Part shown: in pieces, positions 34,909 through 44,304 of the stretch
How the letters are laid out: every line of letters begins with the position of its first letter
Position numbering within the stretch: the stretch's first letter is position 1
NCBI GenBank assembly: GCA_016888885.1
Contig: CP069437.1
Location: 930,001 to 994,000 of the forward strand
From: Faucicola sp902506215
GTDB taxonomy: Bacteria; Pseudomonadota; Gammaproteobacteria; Pseudomonadales; Moraxellaceae
DNA length: 64,000 bases
Direction of reading: 5' to 3'
Notes under the pieces: model-generated
Seen by the model: only the letters and a program-made list of their open reading frames with translations
What the model was told of the DNA's origin: nothing
The model's database searches: none
Translations under genes and position numbers: made by a program

Positions 34909-35625
34909 GTGATAACAAGCAAAACGCAACTGGATAAATTTTTTGCCACCCATTCTGAAGAAATCGCACGTGAGCTGATGCAAAAATCGCAAACGTGGTA
35001 TGAGAAAATCGAAGATTTTGCCGGTCAAGAGTTTATCGTGCCCGCCACTGAAAAACAGCTGAACGATGCCATTCAAAAATTTGTGGTTGAAAAAGTCAAA
35101 GCGATATTGAGTATGCATCTAGAGATTCATGAAGGCTGGCTTCGACTGTATGCAACGATTAACTATAGTGGCATCTACGCTGACCTTGCTGTCAATTTAG
35201 GTGTGGTACATGCCCAATTTGACCGTTATCGCCAACGCTTTGTATTTCAGCAATTGACTGACACCGATGTCATTGCCTTGTATTCAGATTCCTATGTTAA
35301 ATCAAAAGCGATTCGTGCGGCGCTTTGGTTTTTTAAACGGGTGTTAAAAAAAGACCCGCTCGGCATGATTTTGGAGAAAATCAATTTGGTGCACCAAAAA
35401 GATGATATTTTGTATCTCGATATTGGTCGCTGGCTGAAGAAAAACGAAAAAATCATGGCAACGCTGCGCAAGGTGCAGGTGAATCATGGCTATCTTGCTG
35501 AACAGCAGCTCCTAATGAGAGCTAACGCCAATATCGGTGAAATTTTCAATATAGGTAGTAGTGAACAATTGATTACCGAAGCAGATAATCCTGCAGTGAC
35601 CAATAACGCAACAAAAGCGGCTTAG
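34909..35625 (+). CDS. Uncharacterised 238-residue protein
   Basis: Family not recognised. The protein is soluble-looking, mixed charge, with no signal peptide. Features are an N-terminal helical part (FFATHSEEIARELMQKSQTWYEK), a predicted beta-rich middle (HLEIHEGWLRLYATINYSGIYADLAVN) and a C-terminal region (KKDPLGMILEKINLVHQKDDILYLDIGRWLKK). The start is GTG 34909 with GAGA about 8 nt upstream. It stands alone between the divergent TonB-like gene and convergent fpr. No function is proposed. Confidence 0.65.
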   Translation: MITSKTQLDKFFATHSEEIARELMQKSQTWYEKIEDFAGQEFIVPATEKQLNDAIQKFVVEKVKAILSMHLEIHEGWLRLYATINYSGIYADLAVNLGVVHAQFDRYRQRFVFQQLTDTDVIALYSDSYVKSKAIRAALWFFKRVLKKDPLGMILEKINLVHQKDDILYLDIGRWLKKNEKIMATLRKVQVNHGYLAEQQLLMRANANIGEIFNIGSSEQLITEADNPAVTNNATKAA

Positions 35626-35715
35626 TATTTTTTCACGGGTATCAACCCTCACCCTTTACCGCTTTTGTTTCACCAATTTTCTTTACCGATTGTGCTTTGG
35701 CAATTAACGGGATGC

Positions 35716-36600
35716 TTACCAATAGTTTTCAACGGCGATATTGCCTTCGCCGCGCCGATTCATAGTCAATCCAATCGATTTTAAGGCCTCTTTGGTATCT
35801 TCGACCATCTGTGGATTACCACACAGCATTACATGACTACGCTCTTTATCCAGTTTTTGCCCTACCAACTCGGTTAACTTGCCCGACAATATCAAGTTAG
35901 GAATACGCGCTTTTTCTCCCGCATAATCCGCTTCCCGCGTGACAATAGGCAAGAATACAAACGCTGCGCCATTGTCGCCATAGATTGACTTAATTGAGCT
36001 AATCTGCGCTTGATAAGCCAGCTCTTGCGAGGTGCGTGCGCTGTACACCAAAATAATGCGCTGATATTGCTGCCATACATCAATGGTCTTTAAAATCGAT
36101 AAAAATGGTGCTAAACCTGTGCCTGTTGCCAGCAACCATAAATCATTGGGCAGGGGTAACTGGTAGCGGGCTAAGGTCAAATAGCCAAATGGCGTGGTAT
36201 TGAGCAATAAACTATCGCCCACTTGGATATGATTAACCTTACTGGTAAATTCCCCCTCAGGAATGACCACCGAGAAAAATTCAATAAATTCATCATAGGG
36301 TGAAGATGCAACGGAATAGGCGCGAAACACATAGCCATCAAGGTCAATGGGCTTATCTTGCGCCTCATGACCTTGCGCCTCATGACCTTGCTCCTCATAA
36401 ACTTGCGTCTCAGAAGTTATTAGCTTGGTCTCATGGTTGTGTGCAAAATATTGCAAATCTTTGCCATGGATACCGAGCCTAACAAATTGCCCTGCGGTAA
36501 ATTTAAAGCCGTCGGGACGCGTGACTTTGAAACTTAGCAGAGTGGGTGCCCAACGGGTCACTTCAATCACTTTAACGCGAATACTTTTATCATCTGACAT
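35716..36600 (-). CDS. fpr: Ferredoxin-NADP(+) reductase
   Basis: FAD enzyme moving electrons between NADPH and ferredoxin/flavodoxin. The FAD-binding motif RAYSVAS is at 93-99, the NADP-binding motif GTGLAPF at 160-166, LCGNPQMVEDT near the end, and the C-terminal aromatic is ENYW. At 294 residues it exceeds bacterial Fpr (about 258). The excess is a surface insertion at about 46-88 carrying the in-frame repeat EQGHEAQGHEAQD. The ATG at 36600 is preceded by a weak ribosome site. Confidence 0.93.
   Translation of the reverse strand: MSDDKSIRVKVIEVTRWAPTLLSFKVTRPDGFKFTAGQFVRLGIHGKDLQYFAHNHETKLITSETQVYEEQGHEAQGHEAQDKPIDLDGYVFRAYSVASSPYDEFIEFFSVVIPEGEFTSKVNHIQVGDSLLLNTTPFGYLTLARYQLPLPNDLWLLATGTGLAPFLSILKTIDVWQQYQRIILVYSARTSQELAYQAQISSIKSIYGDNGAAFVFLPIVTREADYAGEKARIPNLILSGKLTELVGQKLDKERSHVMLCGNPQMVEDTKEALKSIGLTMNRRGEGNIAVENYW
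36361..36405 (-). repeat. In-frame 15-bp tandem repeat in fpr
   Basis: CGCCTCATGACCTTG (plus strand) occurs at 36361-36375 and 36376-36390 identically, with a diverged third copy at 36391-36405. The unit encodes Gln-Gly-His-Glu-Ala in the surface insertion. A 15-bp unit keeps the frame, so copy number could vary without breaking the gene. Confidence 0.9.
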
Positions 36601-36635
36601 GTTATCTTGACCATTTTTTTTGCATCATTATAAAC

Positions 36636-36673
36636 AAAAAAGCGTACCTTAATGAACTAAGATACGCTTTTTT
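36636..36673 (-). terminator. Terminator at the end of the nuo operon
   Basis: An imperfect hairpin AAAAAGCGTA..TACGCTTTTTT lies 23 bp after the nuoN stop. Its symmetric A/T flanks could also insulate the fpr promoter side. Confidence 0.65.
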
Positions 36674-36695
36674 ATGTCGCAGTCTTAAAATTGGA

Positions 36696-38216
36696 TTAAT
36701 ATATGCGAACTAGCGTGATAATTTTTGATAACGTTTCAGGGAAAATACCAAAGTACAATACCGCTAACGTCACCAACAACACCATAATGCCGCCTGCTTG
36801 AACACCCCAATGATTGACTGCATCGTGCGGCTGCACTGCTTGGGGACGTCTAAACAAGGTGACCATAAGATTTAGATAGTAATACAGGCTAATTGCACTA
36901 CCCACGATAATCATGGCAGTGAGCCACCAACTTTGCGCTGAAACGGTAGCAAAAATTGCAAAGAATTTGCTGATAAAGCCTGCGGTCAATGGAATACCTG
37001 CCAATGATAACAGCATCACAGTCAATACAGCGGTCAGTACAGGACGTTGCCAAAAAATACCTTGGAAGTTATCAAGCAATTCCGCCTCGCCTTGACGTTT
37101 ATACGGGCTTGACATGATAGTCACGACACCGAACGCACCAATAGTAGTAAACGCATAAACTGCCATGTAAAGGCTGACAAAACCTGCCGATTCAACTTTT
37201 ACGGCGCTGATGATGGCTAACACATAGCCGATGTGCGCAATAGAGGAATAAGCTAACAGACGTTTTATATTTTGCTGACGAAGCGCCAGTACGTTACCGA
37301 TAATCATCGATAAACTGGCAATCACCACAATTAAAGTATTAATGGCTGGCAAGGCTAAGGTTGCCGTAGACAGTAAAAAACGTAACCCTAACGCCATCAT
37401 AGCCACTTTGGACACACTGCCTAAGAAAGTCGCCACAGGCGCAGGCGCACCTTGGTAAACGTCTGATGTCCAAGTATGAAATGGTACCGCTGAGAGCTTA
37501 AAGGCGATACCAAATAGCATTAATGCCGTACCCACCACCAAAATCGGCATAATCATACCATTTTGAAACATGGGCACGATTGCCATACCAATTTGACGGA
37601 AGGATAAAGTCCCTGTGTTTGCGTAGATTAATGCCATACCCATTAACATAGTAGCAGAGGCTGTCGCCGATAAAATGAGGTATTTGAAACCTGCTTCTAA
37701 TGATTTACCACGGGCATAGGTATAAGCCAACATACCATATAGCGGTACCGACAATAACTCTAAGCTGACAAAGAAAGAGGCTAAGTTATCAGCGCATACC
37801 ATAAACAGCGCGCCCAATGTTGAGATAAGCATTAGCAAATACAATTCTTCTTTGTTGTCGCCATAGCCCTCAATGTAACCATACGCCAAGGTAAAACACG
37901 CCAATGAGCTGATTAAAATAATCACCATATTGAACTGAGCAAAGCTATCCACCACAAATAAAGGAGCGATCAAGCCTTGTGATGGCGTAAATAATTGATA
38001 CAGACCATGCAAAATGCTATCAGGATTGCCACCCAATAATTGTATGAGCACAACAACCAAGGCGGCATTAAGACCAATGACACTAAGGGTGCCTGCCACA
38101 AAATTTGAACGCTTCATGGCGATGGCAATCATCACCACCACCGTGGTGATTGAAATTAAAATCATTGGAAACAATGGCATGAGCACATTGCTAGCAAATG
38201 GAATAATAGGATTCAT
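36696..38216 (-). CDS. nuoN: NADH dehydrogenase I subunit N
   Basis: Antiporter-like membrane subunit of complex I, nearest to subunits A/H/J/K, contributing one proton channel. 506 residues with about 14 membrane segments. Family markers include YGMLAYTYARGKSLEAGFKYLILSATASATML and FKLSAVPFHTWTSDVYQGAP with a buried lysine and the discontinuous-helix region. ATG 38216 abuts the nuoM stop (TAG at 38219-38217), so translation is probably coupled. It is the last operon gene, followed by a terminator. Confidence 0.96.
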   Translation of the reverse strand: MNPIIPFASNVLMPLFPMILISITTVVVMIAIAMKRSNFVAGTLSVIGLNAALVVVLIQLLGGNPDSILHGLYQLFTPSQGLIAPLFVVDSFAQFNMVIILISSLACFTLAYGYIEGYGDNKEELYLLMLISTLGALFMVCADNLASFFVSLELLSVPLYGMLAYTYARGKSLEAGFKYLILSATASATMLMGMALIYANTGTLSFRQIGMAIVPMFQNGMIMPILVVGTALMLFGIAFKLSAVPFHTWTSDVYQGAPAPVATFLGSVSKVAMMALGLRFLLSTATLALPAINTLIVVIASLSMIIGNVLALRQQNIKRLLAYSSIAHIGYVLAIISAVKVESAGFVSLYMAVYAFTTIGAFGVVTIMSSPYKRQGEAELLDNFQGIFWQRPVLTAVLTVMLLSLAGIPLTAGFISKFFAIFATVSAQSWWLTAMIIVGSAISLYYYLNLMVTLFRRPQAVQPHDAVNHWGVQAGGIMVLLVTLAVLYFGIFPETLSKIITLVRIY

Positions 38217-39803
38217 CTATTTTACCTCCATATGAGCAAATGGCTCTTGAGAAGTAGGTACAACTTGCTGGACATGATATGCCTCACTAATCCACCGCAT
38301 ACTGTGATCGGAGGTATCTAAGAATGATTGCGGATATAGACCTAACCATATCAAGCCAAACGCAAGCACCAACAAGATTGCCGCTTCACGCGCATTGATA
38401 TCACGCATTGGTGACATTTTTTCAATCGTCGCTGTTGGCGTACCAAATAATGCTTTATAAATCATAATTAATGCGTATAAACCTGCAACGACTAAGCTAA
38501 AGGTGGCAAACACCACGGCCACAGGATGCGAGGCAAAAGACCCTAGAAGAATTAAGAACTCACCAATAAAGTTACCAGTACCTGGAATACCTAATAATGC
38601 CGCGGCAAAGAACATAAGTAACGGTGGGTAATAACGCATTTGACCCCACATACCACCCATTTGGCTCAAATCACGGGTATGTAGACGCTCATAAAGCTGA
38701 CCACTCATGATAAATAATGCCGCTGAGCTAAGACCATGTGCCAACATTTGAATCATCAAGCCTTGGAAACTAATTAACGTACCGGCATACAACGCAAGTA
38801 CCACAAAACCCATGTGTGAAATACTGGTATAAGCCAGTAACCGCTTGATATCTTGCTGCATAAACGCAAGCCAAGCCCCGTAGAAAATACCAATACCGCC
38901 CAAGGTAATTGCAATCGGTGCAAACTGAGCACTGGCTTCTGGGAATAATGGCAGAACAAATCGCAATAAACCATACGCCGCGGTTTTAATCAAAATACCG
39001 GCCAAATCCACCGAGCCTGCAGTCGGTGCTTGTGCGTGCGCATCGGGTAACCAGCCATGCAGTGGGAAAATTGGTAATTTAACCGCAAAGCCAATAAAGA
39101 ACATCAGCATGATTGGGTATTGCCATTTGCCAAGATCTGTACCTAGCAAGTCCATATAGTTAAAAGTTATTTGACCTGTGGTTGATGCATGAATCATCAC
39201 CAAAATCAAAATACCAATCAACATAATCAGACCCGATGCTTGGGTATAAATAAAGAATTTGGTTGCGGCATATTCTTTGGTTTTACCACCAATCGCATTG
39301 TGTCCCCAAATTGCAATCAAGAAATAGATAGGAACTAACATCATCTCCCAAAAGAAGAAGAACAAAAACATATCGATTGCTAGGAAAACACCAATAACAC
39401 CGCCCAGACTCCAAAGCAGATTAAGATGGAAGAAGCCCACACGGCGAGTAATCTCACCCCATGAACACGCCACCGCCATCATACCTAAAAAGGCTGTTAG
39501 GCTCACCATCAACAGCGATAAACCATCAATGGCTAAATGGAAACTGACCCCCAATGAGGGCATCCAAGGTAGTTGAAACTCTGCCAACCAAGTCGGTTTA
39601 GCAGTCACCTCAGCAATGGTTTGTGCTGAACCAATAAAGTTACCGTTGTGCCAAATAGCTACCGTAATCAAAAACGTTAATAGCATGCCAAGAAACGCAA
39701 TCCAACGCGGAAAACGTTCATCAACTTTTTCAACCAACCAGCACAGAAAACCTGCAATGATTGGAATAAATATCAAGGCGGGTAATAAGAGATTATTTTG
39801 CAT
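38217..39803 (-). CDS. nuoM: NADH dehydrogenase I subunit M
   Basis: Second antiporter-like subunit of complex I. 528 residues, about 14 membrane segments. Key region FFIGFAVKLPIFPLHGWLPDAHAQAPTAGSVDLAG includes the essential lysine and the charged channel residues. The ATG at 39803 (MQNNLLLPALIFIP) has GGGAAG upstream; the open frame runs back into nuoL to 39905, but that part lacks family similarity. It begins 6 bp after nuoL ends. Confidence 0.96.
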   Translation of the reverse strand: MQNNLLLPALIFIPIIAGFLCWLVEKVDERFPRWIAFLGMLLTFLITVAIWHNGNFIGSAQTIAEVTAKPTWLAEFQLPWMPSLGVSFHLAIDGLSLLMVSLTAFLGMMAVACSWGEITRRVGFFHLNLLWSLGGVIGVFLAIDMFLFFFFWEMMLVPIYFLIAIWGHNAIGGKTKEYAATKFFIYTQASGLIMLIGILILVMIHASTTGQITFNYMDLLGTDLGKWQYPIMLMFFIGFAVKLPIFPLHGWLPDAHAQAPTAGSVDLAGILIKTAAYGLLRFVLPLFPEASAQFAPIAITLGGIGIFYGAWLAFMQQDIKRLLAYTSISHMGFVVLALYAGTLISFQGLMIQMLAHGLSSAALFIMSGQLYERLHTRDLSQMGGMWGQMRYYPPLLMFFAAALLGIPGTGNFIGEFLILLGSFASHPVAVVFATFSLVVAGLYALIMIYKALFGTPTATIEKMSPMRDINAREAAILLVLAFGLIWLGLYPQSFLDTSDHSMRWISEAYHVQQVVPTSQEPFAHMEVK

Positions 39804-39808
39804 AACTG

Positions 39809-41710
39809 TTACTTCCCTATCATCATCATTACCAACACCAACAATACTGCCATGCCAAGACCGAAGCTTGCAGCATACCCACGAATCGAGCCTGATTGGA
39901 ACCATGTCGCCACTCGGTTACCTGCCAGCGATAGGGCGGGTAAAATATTCCAAGTACGGTCAATCGGATCATTTTTAATTAATTTACCAATCAATAAGAA
40001 TGGTTTAACAAATACAATGTCATACAAAGCATCAAAGCCTAAACCATGATAGCACCAGTAATTAAGCGCACGGCCCAAACCTGTTTGGTTAAACTTACTC
40101 ACGATGCGACCTTTATCTAGGGCAAACAAGAAAGCACCCATAATCAAACCCGCCAACATCGCAGCCATCACAATCATTTCTGCCGTGTGCTTACCTGATT
40201 CTACCTCAGGATGAATCACGCTAAAACTCTGTGGCAATACGCCTGCTAATGGTGGATGAATCATCGCCCCCACCGCAGTTGATAACACTAGCAATACCGC
40301 GAGCGGCAGCCAGTATGTCCAACCTTTAAGATCGTGAATCGGCGTTTTTTCTTCACCAAAAAACACAATCCAAATCATACGAAAGGTATAAATCGAGGTT
40401 AAAAACGCACCCACCACTGCCATCCAGAATAAATTCATATGACCTGAAGCGAAGGCTTCCCAAATGATTTCATCTTTTGAGTAATAACCCACTGTAATCC
40501 AAGGAATCGCAGCAAGCGCCCCACCCCCGATCGCAAACACCGCAAATAGGAATTTATTTTTATAAAACAAGCCGCCCATTTTAAAGATGTTTTGCTCATG
40601 ATGGTAAGCCAAGATAACAGCGCCTGACCCTAGGAATAATAAAGCTTTAAAGAACGCATGGGTCATCAAGTGGAAAATCGCAACTTGCCAAGCGCCTACC
40701 CCTAATGCCAAGAACATATAGCCGATTTGACTCATGGTGGAATAAGCTAAGATACGTTTGATATCGGTTTGTGCCAGCGCACAGAAACCCGCAACCAACA
40801 ATGTCGTTGCCCCAACGATACCCACCCAACTTGCCAATACATCAGGGGTCAATAAGAACACAGGATGTAAACGGGCAATTAAGTACACACCTGCAGTAAC
40901 CATCGTTGCCGCATGAATCAAGGCTGAAACAGGCGTAGGACCTGCCATCGCATCGGCAAGCCAAGAATGCAGCGGAATCTGTGCAGACTTACCCATCGCA
41001 CCCAGCACTAGCATCACAGCCGCAACTTTGATGGTAGGATAGCTATGACCAAAAATCGTCACCGTTGACCCTGCCGACGTTAGCATTTGCGATACATTGG
41101 CATTGATATCTGAGATATTTAACGTACCCAATTCACGGAACAACAAGAATAAGCCAAACGCTAAAAACACATCACCCACACGGGTTACGGTAAAGGCTTT
41201 CATCGCGGCACGGCCATTGGCGCGCTCGTGATAATAAAAACCAATCAATAAGTAAGAACAGATACCAACGCCTTCCCAACCTAAGTACAACAGCACTAAA
41301 TTGTCAGCAAGCACAAGTAACAACATACTTGCGACGAACAGGTTCATATAGCTAAAAAATCTTGCGTAGCCTGTTTCACCACGCATATACCATGACGCGA
41401 AAATATGAATCAAAAAACCGACACCGGTAATCACGCCCATCATGGTCACGCCCAAACCATCCAGCATGAGACCAAATTTTGGGGCAAAACTACCAACTTG
41501 CATCCACGTCCACAATGGCTGATTAATGACAGCGCCTTGTGGGTGGTTCATTAAAAAATCACTGCCTGCCATCAAGGCACACAAAGCAGCCAAACCCATA
41601 CTACCGACACCGACCACTGCGGCTGCGTTTTCGCTTAAGCGGTCACGCATGGTCGCTAGAATCAGAAAGCCAATCAGCGGCAGCATAAAGGTTAAAGGTA
41701 ACATACTCAT
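39809..41710 (-). CDS. nuoL: NADH dehydrogenase I subunit L
   Basis: Distal antiporter-like subunit with the long lateral helix along the membrane arm. 633 residues. Markers include LGWEGVGICSYLLIGFYYHE, GKSAQIPLHSWLADAMAGPTPVSALIHAATMV, and the C-terminal helix HL region (about 520-580). ATG 41710 follows AAGGGTG by 7 nt. The gap from nuoK is 7 bp. Confidence 0.96.
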   Translation of the reverse strand: MSMLPLTFMLPLIGFLILATMRDRLSENAAAVVGVGSMGLAALCALMAGSDFLMNHPQGAVINQPLWTWMQVGSFAPKFGLMLDGLGVTMMGVITGVGFLIHIFASWYMRGETGYARFFSYMNLFVASMLLLVLADNLVLLYLGWEGVGICSYLLIGFYYHERANGRAAMKAFTVTRVGDVFLAFGLFLLFRELGTLNISDINANVSQMLTSAGSTVTIFGHSYPTIKVAAVMLVLGAMGKSAQIPLHSWLADAMAGPTPVSALIHAATMVTAGVYLIARLHPVFLLTPDVLASWVGIVGATTLLVAGFCALAQTDIKRILAYSTMSQIGYMFLALGVGAWQVAIFHLMTHAFFKALLFLGSGAVILAYHHEQNIFKMGGLFYKNKFLFAVFAIGGGALAAIPWITVGYYSKDEIIWEAFASGHMNLFWMAVVGAFLTSIYTFRMIWIVFFGEEKTPIHDLKGWTYWLPLAVLLVLSTAVGAMIHPPLAGVLPQSFSVIHPEVESGKHTAEMIVMAAMLAGLIMGAFLFALDKGRIVSKFNQTGLGRALNYWCYHGLGFDALYDIVFVKPFLLIGKLIKNDPIDRTWNILPALSLAGNRVATWFQSGSIRGYAASFGLGMAVLLVLVMMMIGK

Positions 41711-41717
41711 TTTGATT

Positions 41718-42041
41718 TCACCCTTTCATCTCATTTGCCGTATCGACATCTAAATGACCACGCTTATGATAAAACTGTAAAAGAATAGCCAACCCAATTG
41801 CGACTTCAGCGGCTGCCAAAGTTAGCACCAAAATAAACATAATTTGTCCGTCAGGACTGACCCAGCGACTACCTGCCACTACAAATGCTAAGGCAGCAGC
41901 ATTCATCATAATCTCAAGACTCATCAACATAAACAAAAAATTACGTCGTACCATCACACCACAAAAACCAATGGCAAACAAAATCGCTGACAAGATTAGA
42001 CCGTGCTCTAATGGCACATGCTCTAATGGAAAGTGTCCCAT
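41718..42041 (-). CDS. nuoK: NADH dehydrogenase I subunit K
   Basis: Small membrane subunit (107 residues, three helices) with conserved glutamates in helices 2 and 3 (LMSLEIMMNAAALAFV and LAAAEVAIGLAILLQFYHKRG) that belong to the proton path. ATG 42041 overlaps the nuoJ stop by one base (TAATG). The N-terminus carries a duplicated PLEH (HFPLEHVPLEHG) produced by a 15-bp tandem duplication. Confidence 0.95.
   Translation of the reverse strand: MGHFPLEHVPLEHGLILSAILFAIGFCGVMVRRNFLFMLMSLEIMMNAAALAFVVAGSRWVSPDGQIMFILVLTLAAAEVAIGLAILLQFYHKRGHLDVDTANEMKG
42004..42029 (-). repeat. 15-bp tandem duplication in the nuoK 5' end
   Basis: TGCTCTAATGG (plus strand) occurs at 42004-42014 and 42019-42029 with a 15-bp period, encoding PLEH twice near the NuoK N-terminus. 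Confidence 0.75.
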
Positions 42042-42685
42042 TATGCCTTCTCCTCCTGAACTTCGCGTAACACAGCCGGTTGGCTGGGCTCTTTATCAAT
42101 AAAATTCGTTAAGGCAGGTTGTATGGTATTACCAAGCTCACTATTATGACTTTCATTCTCATCATCCAAGGCAGATTTTGCCAAATGATAAGCTGCCACC
42201 AAACCCGCTAGTAATAAAAACCCTGCAATTTCGACCAACAATAAATATTCGGTAAATAATTTGGCACCGATCATTTTTGGCGTAACTGGCTCCACCCCGA
42301 TAAACGCTGGCATCATTCCTTCAGACCCATATTTCATGCCAATCAAACTAAACAAGGTCAAACCCACAATAAATGCAAGTCCTGCCGGCACTGCCCAAGC
42401 TGAGGATGCCAACCAGCTTTCTTCTTCTAAGGTGCTTTGGGTACCTAAGTTTAGCATCATCACCACAAAGACGAACAGAACCATAATCGCCCCGGCATAC
42501 ACGATGATTTCAAGTGCACCAGCAAATGGCGCGCCTAAGGCAAAGAAAATACCGGATAACGCCAGCAGCGTGACAATCATGTTTAATAACGCATGCACAG
42601 GATTGGTACGAGTAATCACGCGCAAACTAGCCAAAATAGCGACAATCGCTAATAAATAAAACCCTATCGTTGCTCCGCTTATCAT
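42041..42685 (-). CDS. nuoJ: NADH dehydrogenase I subunit J
   Basis: Five-helix membrane subunit (214 residues). The pi-bulge helix 3 region is YAGAIMVLFVFVVMMLNLG, a strong family signature. A hydrophilic C-terminal tail of about 45 residues (ALDDENESHNSELGN..) extends beyond the last helix. The ATG at 42685 overlaps the nuoI stop as ATGA. Confidence 0.95.
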   Translation of the reverse strand: MISGATIGFYLLAIVAILASLRVITRTNPVHALLNMIVTLLALSGIFFALGAPFAGALEIIVYAGAIMVLFVFVVMMLNLGTQSTLEEESWLASSAWAVPAGLAFIVGLTLFSLIGMKYGSEGMMPAFIGVEPVTPKMIGAKLFTEYLLLVEIAGFLLLAGLVAAYHLAKSALDDENESHNSELGNTIQPALTNFIDKEPSQPAVLREVQEEKA

Positions 42686-43233
42686 GGCAATAAACTCCGT
42701 AAATCAATCGGCGCAGACTCATTTTGGTGTGCCCCTTTAGGTTTATCTTTGGTCGCCATCCCAGTCACACGGTAATAATTGTAGTCAGGAAATTTACCCG
42801 GGCCTGAAATTAACAAATGCTCTTTTTCATACACCAAGTTTTGACGGTTATATTCACCCATCTCAAAATCTGGCGTCATCTGAATGGCCGTTGTCGGGCA
42901 CGCTTCTTCACACATACCACAAAAGATACAACGCGAAAAATTAATACGGAAAAACTCTGGATACCAGCGTCCGTCTTCACGTTCTGCTTTTTGTAGTGCA
43001 ATACAACCCACTGGGCAAGCGACAGCACATAAATTACACGCCACACAGCGCTCATCCCCATCTGGATCACGTGTCAGTACAATCCGCCCCCGAAAACGCG
43101 GCGGTACAGGGACAGGTTGTTCTGGGTATAAAATCGTATCACGTTTACGGGTCGCATGACTTGCGACCATGATTAGGGTGCGCAAGATTGAGCCAAAACC
43201 CGTAATCGTGTTTTTTACCATAGTCAAATACAT
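42682..43233 (-). CDS. nuoI: NADH dehydrogenase I subunit I
   Basis: Carries clusters N6a and N6b that pass electrons towards N2. Two CxxCxxCxxxCP motifs are present: CVACNLCAVACPVGC and CIFCGMCEEACPTTAI. 183 residues, like E. coli NuoI (180). The ATG at 43233 has GGAG upstream; the product begins MYLTMVKNTITGFGSILRT. It lies 15 bp after nuoH. Confidence 0.96.
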   Translation of the reverse strand: MYLTMVKNTITGFGSILRTLIMVASHATRKRDTILYPEQPVPVPPRFRGRIVLTRDPDGDERCVACNLCAVACPVGCIALQKAEREDGRWYPEFFRINFSRCIFCGMCEEACPTTAIQMTPDFEMGEYNRQNLVYEKEHLLISGPGKFPDYNYYRVTGMATKDKPKGAHQNESAPIDLRSLLP

Positions 43234-43248
43234 ACGTTAATCTCCACC

Positions 43249-44304
43249 TTACCCTACACCATGGGTGCGCCATAATATGAAGGCTGCCGTCGCGAGTAAA
43301 TTAATCAAGGTAATGGGTAGACAAATTTTCCAGCCAAAGTTCATTACTTGGTCATAACGTGGACGCATCAGCGCACCACGCGCTAATACAAACATGGTCA
43401 TGAAAAATAGCGTTTTTAACATGAACCAAATAATCGGCGGGATAAAACTCAGTCCATCAAATAATGGTAACCAACCACCAAAGAATAAAATAGTAATCAG
43501 CGATGATACCAACACGATATTCACATACTCACCGACAAAGAACATACCAAATTTCATACCTGAGTATTCAACATGATAACCTTCTGCCAATTCTTGCTCT
43601 GCTTCTGGCTGGTCAAATGGGAAACGGTGGGTGACTGCCACACCTGCGACCATAAAGGTTAAAAACCCTAAAATTTGACCAAATACATTCCAGTGCCAAA
43701 AACCACCGGCTTGTGAGTATACGATATCGCGTAAGTTAAATGACCCTGCCAGCGCCACCACACCCATTAGCGATAATCCGAGAAAGACTTCATAACTAAT
43801 GGTTTGGGCAGCAGAGCGTAGACCACCGAGCAAGGCATATTTATTGGCTGATGCCCAGCCACCAAACATCACCGCATAAACCGCCAACCCTGCCATCGCA
43901 AAAAAGAATAAAATACCGATACTCCAGTCTGCGCCACCGAGTGATGGCGTAACGGGTACAATGATATAAGCGGCTAAAGCGGTAAACAATGAAATTGCAG
44001 GCGCCAAGACAAAGATAAATTTATCGGCAAATTTGGGTGTCCAGTCTTCTTTAAAGAAGATTTTGAGCATATCCGCGGCAACTTGTAGCGAACCTTGCCA
44101 ACCCACACGGTTTGGACCATAACGGTCTTGCCACAGTGCCAACATGCGACGTTCATACGGAATCATCAACGCAGCAAAAATCACCACCGCCAAGAAAATA
44201 GCAATTGATTGCACTGCCAAAAATACAATTGACCAAGCTTCAGGGGAGATTACCCCAGCCAGCCATGCAGGTAAATCGGGCATCTGTCTAACAGAATAAT
44301 CCAT
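43249..44304 (-). CDS. nuoH: NADH dehydrogenase I subunit H
   Basis: Membrane subunit that forms the quinone chamber with NuoB/NuoD. 351 residues, about eight helices. Signatures: YERRMLALWQDRYGPNRVGW, QPLADmLK-like QVAADMLKIFFKEDW, and the acidic loop FPFDQPEAEQELAEGYHVEYSG. ATG 44304 overlaps the nuoG stop by one base (TAATG). Confidence 0.96.
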   Translation of the reverse strand: MDYSVRQMPDLPAWLAGVISPEAWSIVFLAVQSIAIFLAVVIFAALMIPYERRMLALWQDRYGPNRVGWQGSLQVAADMLKIFFKEDWTPKFADKFIFVLAPAISLFTALAAYIIVPVTPSLGGADWSIGILFFFAMAGLAVYAVMFGGWASANKYALLGGLRSAAQTISYEVFLGLSLMGVVALAGSFNLRDIVYSQAGGFWHWNVFGQILGFLTFMVAGVAVTHRFPFDQPEAEQELAEGYHVEYSGMKFGMFFVGEYVNIVLVSSLITILFFGGWLPLFDGLSFIPPIIWFMLKTLFFMTMFVLARGALMRPRYDQVMNFGWKICLPITLINLLATAAFILWRTHGVG

